This document shows, piece by piece, positions 17,246 to 26,407 of a stretch of 32,860 nt of DNA. The first letter of the stretch is position 1. Each line of letters opens with the position of its first letter. The notes beneath the pieces were generated by a model that was given only the letters and a program-made list of their open reading frames with translations, did not search any database and had not been told where the DNA came from. Location: NCBI GenBank assembly GCA_025358575.1, contig JANYJA010000152.1, positions 1-32,860 of the forward strand. The letters are read 5' to 3'. Both the position numbers and the translations under genes were made by a program. The DNA comes from Terriglobia bacterium (GTDB taxonomy: Bacteria > Acidobacteriota > Terriglobia > Bryobacterales > Bryobacteraceae).

Positions 17246-18487
17246 TCAAACCGCCGCGGTTTCGGCCTCAACGGCCACGTAATGGCTTTCTACATACTGG
17301 TTCACCATGCCGATGAACTCGGCCACGATATGGTCGCCGCGCAGCGTCTTGACCAGCCGCCCGTCAACGTAAACCGGAGCCACCGGCTCCTCAAAAGTGC
17401 CCGGAAGCGAAATGCCCAGGTTGGCGTGCTTGGATTCGCCCGGCCCGTTTACGATGCATCCCATAACCGCCACCTTCATGTTCTCAACGCCAAAGTGACG
17501 ATCTTTCCAAGTTGGCATCTGGTCTCGCAGATAGTTCTGGATCTGGTCCGCCATGTCCTGGAAAAACGTGCTGGTGGTGCGTCCGCAGCCGGGGCAAGCG
17601 GTCACTTGTGGCGTGAAACTGCGGATTCCCAGCGATTGCAGAATCTGCTGGCTCACGATCACTTCTTCCGTGCGATCGCCATTTGGCAGCGGCGTCAATG
17701 ACGCGCGGATCGTGTCCCCAACACCTTCCTGTAGCAGCACCGAAAGCGCCGCCGTGGTCGCGACAATCCCTTTCGCTCCGAGTCCCGCTTCGGTCAATCC
17801 AAGATGCAGCGCGTAATCGCACTTCGCGGCAAGCTGACGATAAACATCGATCAGATCCTGCACGCCGCTGACTTTCGCGCTAAGAATAATACGGTTCCGG
17901 GAAAGTCCATGATGCTCGGCAGCGGCAGCCGATTCCAGCGCACTCACGACGATCGCGTCGATGGTCACCTCGCGCGCATCCTTCGGTTCGGGAAGCCGGC
18001 TGTTTTCATCCATCATGCGCGTCAGCAACTGGGCGTCGAGCGATCCCCAATTCACCCCGATGCGCACCGGGCGCTTGTACTCAACCGCCGCTTCGATCAT
18101 GGTGCGGAAATTGTCGTCGTGCTTCTTGCCGATGTTCACGTTCCCCGGATTGATGCGGTATTTCGCCAGCGCGCGCGCGCACTCCGGATACTTCTTCAGC
18201 AGCAGATGCCCGTTGTAATGAAAATCTCCGACAATCGGCACGCGCACGCCAAACATGTTCAACGTGCGGACGATTTTCGGAACCGCCTCCGCGGCGGCTT
18301 CCGTGTTTACCGTAACGCGCACCAACTCCGAGCCCGCTTGCGCCAGCGCCATCACTTGATTCACCGTGCCCGTCACATCGGCCGTATCCGTGTTGGTCAT
18401 CGACTGCACCACAATCGGGTAATTGCCCCCAACCAGGACGCCGCCAACGTCCACCGCCACCGCCGCGCGACGCGGTCTTACCGCCAT
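17246..18487 (-). CDS. ispG: 4-hydroxy-3-methylbut-2-enyl diphosphate synthase
   Basis: A 413-residue IspG (GcpE), the [4Fe-4S] enzyme that converts MEcPP to HMBPP in the non-mevalonate isoprenoid pathway. The cluster ligands are C298 and C301 (CPGCGRTTS), C344 (GCIVNGPGE) and E351. The N-terminal barrel begins with [10 protein letters not shown] and [10 protein letters not shown], as in the family. The ATG at 18487 is chosen because GGAGG precedes it with good spacing. The frame is open 21 codons further, but that part has no family similarity. A GCTAAAAT octamer lies about 38 nt upstream. The gene is divergent from the metallo-beta-lactamase-fold gene. Confidence 0.95.
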   Translation of the reverse strand: MAVRPRRAAVAVDVGGVLVGGNYPIVVQSMTNTDTADVTGTVNQVMALAQAGSELVRVTVNTEAAAEAVPKIVRTLNMFGVRVPIVGDFHYNGHLLLKKYPECARALAKYRINPGNVNIGKKHDDNFRTMIEAAVEYKRPVRIGVNWGSLDAQLLTRMMDENSRLPEPKDAREVTIDAIVVSALESAAAAEHHGLSRNRIILSAKVSGVQDLIDVYRQLAAKCDYALHLGLTEAGLGAKGIVATTAALSVLLQEGVGDTIRASLTPLPNGDRTEEVIVSQQILQSLGIRSFTPQVTACPGCGRTTSTFFQDMADQIQNYLRDQMPTWKDRHFGVENMKVAVMGCIVNGPGESKHANLGISLPGTFEEPVAPVYVDGRLVKTLRGDHIVAEFIGMVNQYVESHYVAVEAETAAV

Positions 18488-18524
18488 CCGATTTCCTCCA
18501 GAAGCCTGCGTGTCAAGAATACTT

Positions 18525-18530
18525 ATTTTA
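18525..18530 (-). promoter_or_regulatory. Putative -10 box (TAAAAT) for ispG
   Basis: GCTAAAAT on the minus strand, 37 nt before the ispG ATG. It is the same octamer that precedes the DUF721 gene and ftsY. The -35 is not recognisable. Confidence 0.35.
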
Positions 18531-18591
18531 GCATTTCGCCTCGCGCCCACCCTTCCACTGTTATAGACTGTGTGATTCGCGGAGGATCACA

Positions 18592-19533
18592 GTGAAGATA
18601 ACTCGATTTTGGACGGCGACTGTTTTTGCGGGCCTCGGCACCATGGCGTTTTTTGCCACTCGCACCCAGGCGGTCCCGAACGGCACCACCCAGATCGTGC
18701 CCGGTGTTTGGTTTCGCGAAGGCGACATTAAGAATCTGGGCCATTGCAACAACGTCTTGATCGAGATGAAGGACTACTTGATTGTGGTCGATGCCAATTT
18801 CCCTAGCGGCGCGCGTCTCGTAATGGAAGAAGCCAAGAAGCTTTCCACCAAGCCCGTCAAATATGTTTTCGATACGCACCACCACGGCGATCACGCTTAT
18901 GGCAACGCCGTCTGGACTGAAGCCGGTGCCATTACCCTCGCTTACAAAGGCGTTGCCGATGAGATGAAACGATACGAACCCGCTCGCTGGCTGAGCACGG
19001 CCAAAGAGCGCAAAGACGTTGGCGATCTTCATCGCGACACGGCCGAGCCGCCCAAGCAGACTTTCGACAAATCGCTGTTCGTGCTGAAAGACAGCACGCG
19101 CGAAGTGCAGTTTCGCTTTTTGGGTTGGGCGCACACCCGCGGCGACGCTTTCGTTTTCCTCCCAAAAGAGCGCGTTCTCTGTACTGGCGATGCCGTTGTG
19201 AACGGCGCTTACAACTACACGGCTGACGGCAACATCGGCAACTGGCCCAAAGTCGCCGGCGCCGCTCTGAAGCTCAATCCACTTCACGTGCTCCCCGGCC
19301 ATGGTGAGCCGGGCGGCCCGGAAATCCTCACCGGCCAGGCGAAATTCATGACCGATCTGCATGCAACCGTTGCCGCCGCCGTCAAGAACGGCAAGAAGCT
19401 CGACGATCTCAAATCTCTAACCTTGCCCGATGCCGATAAGAATTGGGTCGGCGATGGTCTCCAGGCCCAACTCAAAGACGCATTCAACGAAATCACCCAG
19501 AACAAGCCTACCGGCGACCTTCCTCACAAATAG
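18592..19533 (+). CDS. Exported metallo-beta-lactamase-fold hydrolase
   Basis: A 313-residue protein with an N-terminal signal peptide (about residues 1-27) and a metallo-beta-lactamase fold. The zinc motif is H96-x-H98-x-D100-H101 (THHHGDHAYG), followed by WAHTRGD, the bridging Asp in CTGDAV, and PGHGEPGG for the last His. Both metal sites look complete. It resembles exported MBL-fold hydrolases such as quinoprotein-relay (SoxH-like) proteins more than true lactamases. The substrate is unknown and resistance should not be inferred. It starts with GTG behind GGAGGA. ftsY follows about 50 nt downstream. Confidence 0.85.
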   Translation: MKITRFWTATVFAGLGTMAFFATRTQAVPNGTTQIVPGVWFREGDIKNLGHCNNVLIEMKDYLIVVDANFPSGARLVMEEAKKLSTKPVKYVFDTHHHGDHAYGNAVWTEAGAITLAYKGVADEMKRYEPARWLSTAKERKDVGDLHRDTAEPPKQTFDKSLFVLKDSTREVQFRFLGWAHTRGDAFVFLPKERVLCTGDAVVNGAYNYTADGNIGNWPKVAGAALKLNPLHVLPGHGEPGGPEILTGQAKFMTDLHATVAAAVKNGKKLDDLKSLTLPDADKNWVGDGLQAQLKDAFNEITQNKPTGDLPHK

Positions 19534-19568
19534 ATTCAGAACTCAAGGCCACGGAATACCTCACGCGC

Positions 19569-19574
19569 TAAAAT
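19569..19574 (+). promoter_or_regulatory. Putative -10 box (TAAAAT) just upstream of ftsY
   Basis: GCTAAAAT ends 8 nt before the ftsY ATG at 19583. Transcription would be expected to begin at or within about two bases of the start codon, giving a leaderless or nearly leaderless mRNA. No Shine-Dalgarno sequence is visible there. Confidence 0.4.
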
Positions 19575-19582
19575 AGTGTCGG

Positions 19583-20530
19583 ATGATTCAGACGCTGTTT
19601 GGCTCGGTAGAGCAGGAGCCAACCCTCCTTGAAAAATTAAAAAGTGGCGTACAGAAAACGCGTGCGGGCCTTGTCACGCGACTCGAAGACGCGCTTTCGG
19701 GAAAGAAAGAAATCGATGCCGATCTGCTCGATGAACTGGAATACACGCTCATCTCCGCGGATATCGGCGTCAGCACAACCAACGAAATTCTGGATCGCAT
19801 TCGCGAACGCGTGGATCGCAAGCTCATCGGTGATGCCTCCGAACTTCGTTCTTTAATCCGCGAACAGCTCCTAGAAATCCTGGAGGGCTCGGAGCGCCCC
19901 ATGCCGCACGTCTTCGAGCCTCCCGCCGTGGTCATGGTCGTTGGCGTGAACGGGGCGGGAAAGACCACCACCATCGGAAAACTCGCCAGCCGTTTCCAAG
20001 GCGAGGGCAGGTCGGTGCTGCTCTGCGCGGCCGATACTTTCCGCGCCGCTGCCATCGAGCAGCTTGAAGTTTGGGGTGAGCGAACTGGCACTGAAGTGAT
20101 CCGCCAGAAACCGGGCTCCGACCCCAGCGCAGTTCTGTTCGATGCCTTGCACGCGGCTCGCGCGCGCAAAGTGGACTACGTGATCGTCGATACCGCCGGA
20201 CGTCTTCAAACCAAAACTAACTTGATGGCCGAATTGGAAAAAATGCGCCGCACCGCGTCACGCGTAATCCCCGATGCGCCGCATGAAGTGCTGCTGGTGC
20301 TCGATGCCACCACCGGACAGAATGGTTTGGAGCAAGCCCGTAAATTTACTGAAAGTTCCGGTGTCACCGGCATCGTCCTCACCAAGCTGGACGGCACCGC
20401 GAAGGGTGGCGTGGTCGTGGCCATCGCGCGTGAGTTGCGGCTCCCCATTCGCTACATAGGCGTTGGAGAGCAAGCCGGCGACCTGCTGCCTTTCGAGGCC
20501 GAAAGCTTCATCGCATCGCTCTTCGAATGA
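19583..20530 (+). CDS. ftsY: Signal recognition particle receptor FtsY
   Basis: A 315-residue FtsY, the SRP receptor GTPase that docks ribosome-nascent-chain complexes at the inner membrane. The short N-terminus lacks the long acidic A domain of E. coli FtsY and goes almost directly into the helical N domain (residues 10-100). The G domain has the P-loop G121-V-N-G-A-G-K-T-T, the [11 protein letters not shown] insertion segment, D203-T-A-G-R and [10 protein letters not shown]. The C-terminal [13 protein letters not shown] motif is intact. The stop overlaps the ribD start (ATGA), so ribD translation is probably coupled to it. Confidence 0.96.
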   Translation: MIQTLFGSVEQEPTLLEKLKSGVQKTRAGLVTRLEDALSGKKEIDADLLDELEYTLISADIGVSTTNEILDRIRERVDRKLIGDASELRSLIREQLLEILEGSERPMPHVFEPPAVVMVVGVNGAGKTTTIGKLASRFQGEGRSVLLCAADTFRAAAIEQLEVWGERTGTEVIRQKPGSDPSAVLFDALHAARARKVDYVIVDTAGRLQTKTNLMAELEKMRRTASRVIPDAPHEVLLVLDATTGQNGLEQARKFTESSGVTGIVLTKLDGTAKGGVVVAIARELRLPIRYIGVGEQAGDLLPFEAESFIASLFE

Positions 20531-21633
20531 TAAACGGCGATTTCATGCGCGAGGCGTTCGACCTTGCCAGGCAAGGACGCGCGCAGACCAGTCCCAACCC
20601 ACTTGTCGGCGCGCTTCTTGTCCAAGACGGCGAAGTTGTGGGGCGCGGCTTCCATACTTTCGCGGGGGTGAAGCATGCCGAGATCCTCGCTCTGGAGCAG
20701 GCGAGCGAACGCGCGCGCGGCGCAACACTTTACGTCACTTTGGAGCCGTGTTCTCATCAGGGCCGCACCGCCCCTTGTGCCGACGCGATCGTCGCCGCCG
20801 GTGTCCAGCGCGTGGTGAGCGCCATGCAGGACCCGAATCCCTTGGTCTCCGGCGATGGTTTCCGCAAGCTGCGGGCGGCGGGAATCGAAGTTGAAATGGC
20901 GCTTGGATTCCACGTGGAAGCGGAGCGTCTCAATGAGCCGTTCGCGCATTTCATGCGCACCCGCCGTCCCCTGGTCACGCTGAAAACCGCTCTGACGCTG
21001 GATGGGAAAATCGCCGCCCCCGATGACAATCGTGGCTGGATCACCAGCCCTATCGCGCGCGCGCATGTGCAGCAGCTTCGTCATGAATCGGATGCCATCC
21101 TAACCGGTATCGGCACCGTGCTGGCCGACGATTGCCTGCTGACCGACCGGACCAACCTGCCGCGCAGCCGCCCTCTGTTACGCATGGTCGTCGATTCTCA
21201 GCTTCGATTGCCATTGAGCTCCAAGATGGTCAAGAGCTTTGCGCGCGATCTGGTTGTGATCACCACATCGGCAGCATCCGCCGAGCGCCGGCGCGCCATG
21301 GCACAGCGCGACATCACCGTTCTGCAGTTCGATGGCCCTGGCGGCCGTGCCGATCTCCGGAGCGCGATCAACTGGCTGGGCGAGCAGAAATATCTTTCGC
21401 TGCTGGTTGAAGCAGGCAGTAAGGTTAACTGGGCGGTTTTAGAGACGCAAGTGGCGGATAAAATCTATTTCTATTACGCACCCAAAATTCTCGGTGGTTT
21501 GCAGTCGCTGCCGATGGCCGGAGGCGCTGGCCGCCGCCGTCGCGCCGATGCCATTCAGATTCGCGACCTGGTGTTGCATAACATCGCGCCTAACGAATTT
21601 GCCGTTGAAGGCTGGATTGAAAAGGATCTCTGA
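20527..21633 (+). CDS. ribD: Bifunctional riboflavin biosynthesis deaminase/reductase
   Basis: A 368-residue RibD, which carries out the pyrimidine deamination and ribosyl reduction steps of riboflavin synthesis. The N-terminal deaminase domain (1-145) has the zinc motif H50-A-E52 and P74-C75 through C84. The C-terminal reductase domain (146-368) includes [12 protein letters not shown] and [12 protein letters not shown]. The ATG overlaps the ftsY stop by 4 nt; a second in-frame ATG lies at 20545. The stop shares a base with the ribE start (TGATG). Confidence 0.95.
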   Translation: MINGDFMREAFDLARQGRAQTSPNPLVGALLVQDGEVVGRGFHTFAGVKHAEILALEQASERARGATLYVTLEPCSHQGRTAPCADAIVAAGVQRVVSAMQDPNPLVSGDGFRKLRAAGIEVEMALGFHVEAERLNEPFAHFMRTRRPLVTLKTALTLDGKIAAPDDNRGWITSPIARAHVQQLRHESDAILTGIGTVLADDCLLTDRTNLPRSRPLLRMVVDSQLRLPLSSKMVKSFARDLVVITTSAASAERRRAMAQRDITVLQFDGPGGRADLRSAINWLGEQKYLSLLVEAGSKVNWAVLETQVADKIYFYYAPKILGGLQSLPMAGGAGRRRRADAIQIRDLVLHNIAPNEFAVEGWIEKDL

Positions 21634-22217
21634 TGTTCACCGGAATTATTGAAGAGCTGGGCTTCGTCGCGCAAGCCGGTTCGCACTTGGTGGTGAACTG
21701 CGCCACCGTGCTCTCGGACCTGCAACCCGGCGCCAGTATAGCCGTGAATGGCGTCTGTCTCACCGCCGTCGCGCTTACCGCCGATTCATTCTCCGCCGAT
21801 CTTGCTCCCGAGACGCTTGAGCGCAGCAACCTCGGCGATCTCGGTCTTGGCTCTCGCGTAAACCTCGAACGTCCCCTGTTGCCCACCACCCGCCTCGGCG
21901 GTCACATCGTCCAAGGACATGTCGATGGCACCGGCGAATTTCTCTCGCTTGAACTACTCGGCGAAGACAATTGGTGGCTTCGTATCCACGTCCCCGAAGC
22001 ACTTGATCGATATCTGGTTTATAAAGGCTCCATCGCAATCGACGGCATCAGCCTCACCATTGCGCGTCTGGAAGATAGTGTGCTGGCCGCCGCCATTATT
22101 CCGCATACGTACCATCACACCACGCTCGCAACCCATCTTCCCGGCAGCCGGGTGAATCTGGAATGCGATGTGCTCGCCAAGCACGTCGAAAAGCTCATGG
22201 CAAACTTGAGCCGGTAG
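21633..22217 (+). CDS. ribE: Riboflavin synthase, alpha subunit
   Basis: A 194-residue riboflavin synthase built from two lumazine-binding domains. The first begins [12 protein letters not shown] with VNGVCLTAV; the second starts near residue 98 with GHIVQGHVDGTG and includes SIAIDGISLTIA. It dismutates two lumazine molecules to riboflavin. It directly follows ribD with a 1-nt overlap. The lumazine synthase (ribH) and ribA/B genes are not in the window. Confidence 0.95.
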   Translation: MFTGIIEELGFVAQAGSHLVVNCATVLSDLQPGASIAVNGVCLTAVALTADSFSADLAPETLERSNLGDLGLGSRVNLERPLLPTTRLGGHIVQGHVDGTGEFLSLELLGEDNWWLRIHVPEALDRYLVYKGSIAIDGISLTIARLEDSVLAAAIIPHTYHHTTLATHLPGSRVNLECDVLAKHVEKLMANLSR

Positions 22218-22221
22218 AGCA

Positions 22222-22238
22222 ATCCGGTTCCTCCGGAT
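22222..22238 (+). terminator. Possible bidirectional terminator between ribE and the halogenase-like gene
   Basis: ATCCGG (22222-22227) pairs with CCGGAT (22233-22238) around a 5-nt loop between two convergent genes. An AT-rich stretch follows on the plus strand, but it is not a clean T run, so termination strength is doubtful. Confidence 0.3.
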
Positions 22239-22247
22239 CGATTAAAA

Positions 22248-23939
22248 TTAAGTCAGCGCTGGCTTCGTCCGCCATCGCGAGTGCGGGCTCATGGGATTGA
22301 TGTCCGCCATAATCCCCATGCTCATTTCCTTAATCTCAGGCGGCGCCGACGTCATGAGCCACTTCAACGTCTGGAAGATCGCGGGAATCGTCCCCTGATT
22401 AATGAACTTCGCGTTTGGATCGCCCAGCTTCAGCGAAGGAGGCGCGAACTTGCATTCCCGCATCCGACGGAATATCTCATCCGCAGTTTGCTGCGTGCTT
22501 GCGGACCCGGCGATCATCGCATCCACCTGCTGAGCGCAACTCTCGAATAACTCCCCGTAGCCTGCGTGCTGGCTAAAGAACAACCCCATCGGCTCTTCGG
22601 CATCCGGCAGAACCGATTCGTCGTGGCTTTTCTTGTATTTTCGATAGGCCGATGTCAACCGCAGATCGCCAAGACCCACGCCCAGCGCCCAGATCCGATA
22701 CCACGCGTTCCACGTTTCAAAGCTGCGAAAGCAGGCGTAGGAGGTGCTGGTCAAGCGGTCGTTAATGCGCATGTTCGCTTCTTCCACGCGCTCGAGGTAC
22801 TCAAATTTTTCGCGTGAGAAGTCGTCGTCTTTAACGGCTTTCAATAGACGCGACGCCAGCGCATTCAGAACCTCCGTGGAACTCGCCAGACCTCGCGAAA
22901 ACAGCGCGTCGATGAATCCCGACCCGTGCGCCGCCGCCGTCAGGCACCACCGATCCCCGACCGACTGCTTCGAAGACGTCTGCAACCGGTCGCTCGAAAT
23001 CCAGTCGCGCACCGGCTTGGCATCCTTGAACTGCTCATTGATGCTCGGATATTTGCTGAGAAACGAAGCCCATTCCTGCTCCGGAGTCATGTCTTTCGGC
23101 CTCGGGAAACGAATGTTGTCATAGCTCAGCCCGACGCTCACCAACTGATTCGTTGAACCCTTGCGATTGTTGAACGGTATCACCCAGAGCCAGCCGCCAT
23201 CGAAGATGTGGTGACAGGTCCCGTTGTACCAGCGCTCAGGATATCGCGGCACGCCGTTCGGCAGAACCAGATCGTCATACTCCTTGACGTCGATCATGTG
23301 CGTGAACAAGCAGCGCGTATTGAGTTTCAGGCGCGGCGGATTGTCGCGCAGATTGAGTGCGCGCGAAAGCACGCCGAAGCTGCCCGACGCATCCACCACA
23401 TAACGCGCGCGGAACTCCTCGCCCGCAGCCGTGCCAAGCCGCACGCCGCTGCCGTCGATCTCCACGTTATTTACGCTCGTGCGGTACTTAACGGTAGCGC
23501 CGTAGCGAACCGCCGTGTACGTCAGAAAACTATCGATATCTTGCCGGAATAGATGCGCTTCGTAACCCTCGCGAAATGGCGGAATCACCAACTGCGTCGC
23601 TTCAGTCGGATTTTGATGTTGCCCCTCGCGATGATAAATAAATCCGAAGTTTCGCTTCTCGCCGCAGGACGCGGCAACCGATGTATGCAGCCCGCTGGCC
23701 GAACTAAACTTATCCTTGATCTCAGGCACGCCAAAACGCTCGCCAATAATTTTCATCAGGCGAAACGTGTGACGCACGGTGGATTCTCCCAGCGCGAATC
23801 GAGGATGAATGGAATTATCCACCATTAGAACCTTCACGCCCTTGTATGCGAGGATGGCGCCTAACAATCCCCCCTCATACCCCGCGCCGATAATCGCTAC
23901 ATCGTATTGTTGTTTGGAATCGCTAGACATGCCGGTCAT
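22248..23939 (-). CDS. Flavin-dependent halogenase-like FAD oxidoreductase
   Basis: A 563-residue flavoprotein. The FAD-binding motif is G18-A-G20-Y-E-G23 near the N-terminus, followed by GEST (51-54), where halogenases have GES/GEA. The W250-L-W252-V-I254-P255 sequence fits the WxWxIP signature that marks flavin-dependent halogenases. K95 in CGEKRNFGF is a candidate for the catalytic lysine, but I cannot align it securely. A DASGSFG segment (183-189) is the second FAD motif. Such enzymes need reduced FAD from a separate reductase, and no obvious partner is adjacent. Halogenation of a small aromatic is a family-based hypothesis; the protein could instead be a related monooxygenase or reductase. 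AGGAG sits 8 nt before the ATG. The gene lies 61 nt downstream of the Mrp-type gene. Confidence 0.75.
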   Translation of the reverse strand: MTGMSSDSKQQYDVAIIGAGYEGGLLGAILAYKGVKVLMVDNSIHPRFALGESTVRHTFRLMKIIGERFGVPEIKDKFSSASGLHTSVAASCGEKRNFGFIYHREGQHQNPTEATQLVIPPFREGYEAHLFRQDIDSFLTYTAVRYGATVKYRTSVNNVEIDGSGVRLGTAAGEEFRARYVVDASGSFGVLSRALNLRDNPPRLKLNTRCLFTHMIDVKEYDDLVLPNGVPRYPERWYNGTCHHIFDGGWLWVIPFNNRKGSTNQLVSVGLSYDNIRFPRPKDMTPEQEWASFLSKYPSINEQFKDAKPVRDWISSDRLQTSSKQSVGDRWCLTAAAHGSGFIDALFSRGLASSTEVLNALASRLLKAVKDDDFSREKFEYLERVEEANMRINDRLTSTSYACFRSFETWNAWYRIWALGVGLGDLRLTSAYRKYKKSHDESVLPDAEEPMGLFFSQHAGYGELFESCAQQVDAMIAGSASTQQTADEIFRRMRECKFAPPSLKLGDPNAKFINQGTIPAIFQTLKWLMTSAPPEIKEMSMGIMADINPMSPHSRWRTKPALT

Positions 23940-24000
23940 GAACTGAACTCCTGTGGAATTGTCGGGTTTCTAACACTATAACACCCACTTTGGGATGGAT

Positions 24001-24831
24001 CTACTCGGAAATCGAGATTGTCGGTCCCGCGGGCTGGCCTTGTGCCTGCACTCGTTCCGCGACGACCCGGGCCAGCTCAATGAAACCGCGCGCGTGGGGA
24101 TCGTCGGTGCGCAAAGCTACCGGCTTGCCGGAATCGCCGCCCATCCTCACCTCGGGATCGAGTGCGAGTTCGCCCAGAAACGGCACCTTCATCTCATGGG
24201 CGGTGCGTTTCCCGCCGCCAGTGCTAAAAACGTCAATACGCTCCTCGCAATGCGGGCACTTCAGATAACTCATGTTCTCGACAATTCCAAGGATGGGTAC
24301 TTTCACCTGCGCGAACATGTGGACCGCTTTACGCGCATCTTCCAGCGAGACGGCCGAGGGCGTGGTGACCACAATCGCACCCGTGACCGGCGCGCTTTGG
24401 ATCAGCGTCAACTGCACATCGCCAGTCCCGGGAGGCAGATCGATGATCAGATAGTCCAGTTCGCCCCAATCGACGCCGCGCAGAAACTGCTGGATCACAC
24501 TATGCAGCATGGGTCCGCGCCACACTAGCGGCTTGTCGCCGGGATTGAGAAACCCCATTGACATCAGCTTCACACCGAAATTTTCGAGCGGCTGGATGCG
24601 CTCCCCATGCGCCATCGGCGTGCGGTTTACGCCCATCATCAAAGGGACGTTGGGCCCGTAGACATCGGCATCCATCAACCCCACGGCGTGGCCCATCCCA
24701 GCAAGGGCGATCGCCAGATTCACCGCTACTGTGGTTTTGCCGACCCCTCCCTTTCCCGAACCTACTGCAATTAAATTCTTCACTCCGGGAATAGGCAATT
24801 TTGGCGGCTGGGCTGGCTGATTTGGACTCAT
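24001..24831 (-). CDS. Mrp/NBP35-type P-loop ATPase (Fe-S cluster carrier)
   Basis: A 276-residue Mrp (ApbC)-type ATPase that carries and delivers iron-sulfur clusters in the cytoplasm. The deviant Walker A motif is GSGKGGVGKTT (24-34), followed by DADVYGPNVP, DLPPGTGDV and C192-P-H-C195, the cysteine pair that binds the bridging cluster in the dimer. The N-terminal DUF59 domain of longer Mrp proteins is absent; here only a 17-residue proline-rich leader precedes the ATPase. hemB lies 210 nt upstream on the same strand. Confidence 0.92.
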   Translation of the reverse strand: MSPNQPAQPPKLPIPGVKNLIAVGSGKGGVGKTTVAVNLAIALAGMGHAVGLMDADVYGPNVPLMMGVNRTPMAHGERIQPLENFGVKLMSMGFLNPGDKPLVWRGPMLHSVIQQFLRGVDWGELDYLIIDLPPGTGDVQLTLIQSAPVTGAIVVTTPSAVSLEDARKAVHMFAQVKVPILGIVENMSYLKCPHCEERIDVFSTGGGKRTAHEMKVPFLGELALDPEVRMGGDSGKPVALRTDDPHARGFIELARVVAERVQAQGQPAGPTISISE

Positions 24832-25041
24832 GGGCTAAGACCCAATACTAGCAACCGGAGTGGAGTATTCTCAGTTTATGCACCGCTCAGACAGCGGAAC
24901 CCGCTCAAATGGGCTGCCGGAAGACCGGAGAGCGGCCTTCCTGCCTCGGTCGAAATGGCCGTGTTAAGCCGCGATTTGTTTCAAATTCCCGTAGCGGAAT
25001 GGTCCGGCACATTGGCAACCAACCGATGAACACGTCGCCGC
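24832..25041. other. 210-nt intergenic region with small alternative hairpins
   Basis: This gap between hemB and the Mrp-type gene (both minus strand) would form the leader of the latter. CCGCTCA occurs twice (24883-24889, 24901-24907). Its complement occurs as AGCGG (24893-24897) and GAGCGG (24930-24935), so alternative short hairpins are possible. A CCGG-AAGA-CCGG hairpin lies at 24917-24928. None matches a known RNA family that I recognise. A 29-codon frame on the plus strand is not supportable as a gene. Confidence 0.3.
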
Positions 25042-26013
25042 TTACCCGAGAACCCGAGCGGCAGTGAGCGCAAAATACGTCAGTATGAAATCCGCCCCGG
25101 CGCGACGGATGGACGTGAGGCTTTCCATCATCGCTCGGTCGTGATCGAGCCAGCCGTTCCGCGCGGCGGCCTCAATCATCGAGTACTCGCCGCTGACTTG
25201 GTAAGCCGAGAGCGGCACATCGAAACGCTGGCGCGCCTCCCAAATCAGATCCAGATAGGGCATAGCGGGCTTAATCATGATCATGTCAGCCCCCTCTTCG
25301 AGATCGAGCTCGATCTCGCGCATGGCCTCGCGCGCATTGGCCGGGTCCATCTGGTAACCGCGGCGATCGCTGAACTGCGGCGTGGATTCCGCAGCCTCAC
25401 GAAAAGGGCCGTAAAATACCGAGGCAAATTTAGCAGCGTAGGAAAGAATCGGGGTGTTGCTGAAGCCATTCGAATCGAGCACACGCCGAATCGCGCCTAC
25501 GCGCCCGTCCATCATGTCGGACGGCGCCACGACATCGGCCCCGGCTCGCGCATGGGAGAGCGCGGTTTCGCCCAGCCATTCCAGCGTGGCGTCGTTGTCC
25601 ACATCGCCGTTTACAATCTTTCCGCAATGCCCGTGGCTGGTGTATTCGCAGTTGCAAACGTCGGTAATTACCAGCAACCCAGGAACTTCCTGCTTTACCG
25701 CGCGAACCGCTCGCTGCACGATTCCGTCCGGGGCGTATGCGCCCGACGCAAGTTCATCCTTGGATTCCGGAAGCCCGAACACCAGGACTCCGCCGACCCC
25801 CAACGCCCGTGCCTTTTCGCACTCGCCAACAAAATTCTCTATGGAGAGTTGGTACTGGTTCGGCATCGATCCGATTTCGCGACGTACGCCCTCGCCTGGG
25901 CAAACAAATAATGGCAGAATCATTTGCGCCGGGTGAAGCCGCGTTTCACGAACTAGCGAGCGGAGGCTCTCGCTGGATCGCAAACGGCGGGCCCGGTGAA
26001 TCGGAAATGGCAT
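25042..26013 (-). CDS. hemB: Delta-aminolevulinic acid dehydratase (porphobilinogen synthase)
   Basis: A 323-residue HemB that condenses two 5-aminolevulinate molecules to porphobilinogen in haem synthesis. The Schiff-base lysine is K248 ([12 protein letters not shown]), with the second active-site lysine K195 ([15 protein letters not shown]). The zinc site has three cysteines, C120, C122 and C130 ([14 protein letters not shown]), marking a zinc-type rather than magnesium-only enzyme. A TACAAT box on the minus strand (26023-26028) ends 9 nt before the ATG, so the transcript may have almost no leader. Confidence 0.96.
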   Translation of the reverse strand: MPFPIHRARRLRSSESLRSLVRETRLHPAQMILPLFVCPGEGVRREIGSMPNQYQLSIENFVGECEKARALGVGGVLVFGLPESKDELASGAYAPDGIVQRAVRAVKQEVPGLLVITDVCNCEYTSHGHCGKIVNGDVDNDATLEWLGETALSHARAGADVVAPSDMMDGRVGAIRRVLDSNGFSNTPILSYAAKFASVFYGPFREAAESTPQFSDRRGYQMDPANAREAMREIELDLEEGADMIMIKPAMPYLDLIWEARQRFDVPLSAYQVSGEYSMIEAAARNGWLDHDRAMMESLTSIRRAGADFILTYFALTAARVLG

Positions 26014-26022
26014 CGCACTCGA

Positions 26023-26028
26023 ATTGTA
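26023..26028 (-). promoter_or_regulatory. Putative -10 box (TACAAT) for hemB
   Basis: TACAAT on the minus strand, 9 nt before the hemB ATG at 26013. The arrangement implies a very short or absent 5' leader. No -35 is clear. Confidence 0.3.
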
Positions 26029-26140
26029 GCGCCGCCAAAAGCCTCACGCATAGCGTCCTTGGCTATCGAATTGCTACTCTGCGCTGCACGAGGTTTTCGA
26101 GAAAAGGAGAAAGCATTTTGAAAATGATCATTAAACACCC

Positions 26141-26168
26141 TTGACAACGGGTGCTGGATCATTAGAAT
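26141..26168 (+). promoter_or_regulatory. Near-consensus sigma-70-type promoter
   Basis: TTGACA (26141-26146), a 16-nt spacer and TAGAAT (26163-26168). This is the best promoter match in the window. The expected start of transcription is near 26175, about 10 nt before the ATG of the zinc-ribbon-like microprotein. Confidence 0.6.
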
Positions 26169-26184
26169 AAATCGTATCTCGTTT

Positions 26185-26316
26185 ATGTGTGACCATAACC
26201 GTACGGAGATGATTGCGAGGCGCGACGGAGTTGATTATGTCGAGTGTCTCGAGTGCCGCGAAATTTTCGAGGCCGAGGATTTAGAGCCGATCGCTGTAGA
26301 AGAGGACGACGAGTAG
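26185..26316 (+). CDS. Zinc-ribbon-like microprotein (43 aa)
   Basis: A 43-residue open frame starting MCDHNRTEMIARRDG and ending in an acidic tail (VEEDDE). A CxH pair at residues 2-4 and CLEC near residue 24 form a CxH...CxxC set that could bind one zinc. The rest reads as a compact YVECLECREIFEAED strand-turn. It resembles short uncharacterised acidobacterial proteins that I recall only in general form. The near-consensus promoter just upstream supports expression. No good Shine-Dalgarno is visible in the roughly 10-nt leader. serS lies 91 nt downstream. Its function is unknown; an adaptor or RNA/DNA-binding role would be a guess. Confidence 0.6.
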   Translation: MCDHNRTEMIARRDGVDYVECLECREIFEAEDLEPIAVEEDDE

Positions 26317-26407
26317 TTCCGCATTTACTGTCTCACCATCCGCACGACTTTCCCCTCCCCATTCCGTTCACAGGAGATCTGCGCCCAGCCTGTTAGCATT
26401 GAACTGA

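Noticed and set aside
17804-18595. 263-residue plus-strand open frame opposite ispG
   Set aside because: It is His/Arg-rich antisense shadow of ispG; the ispG motifs are complete on the other strand.
18523-19362. 279-residue minus-strand open frame opposite the metallo-beta-lactamase-fold gene
   Set aside because: The plus-strand product has a signal peptide and a complete zinc site; the reverse frame has no recognisable feature.
18592-19533. Reading the metallo-beta-lactamase-fold protein as an antibiotic-resistance gene
   Set aside because: The zinc motif is shared by many hydrolases; the sequence around it does not resemble true class B lactamases and the neighbours are housekeeping genes.
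24880-24969. 29-codon plus-strand frame in the gap between the Mrp-type gene and hemB
   Set aside because: There is no convincing ribosome-binding site at proper spacing and no recognisable sequence; the segment also contains hairpin repeats that explain its composition.
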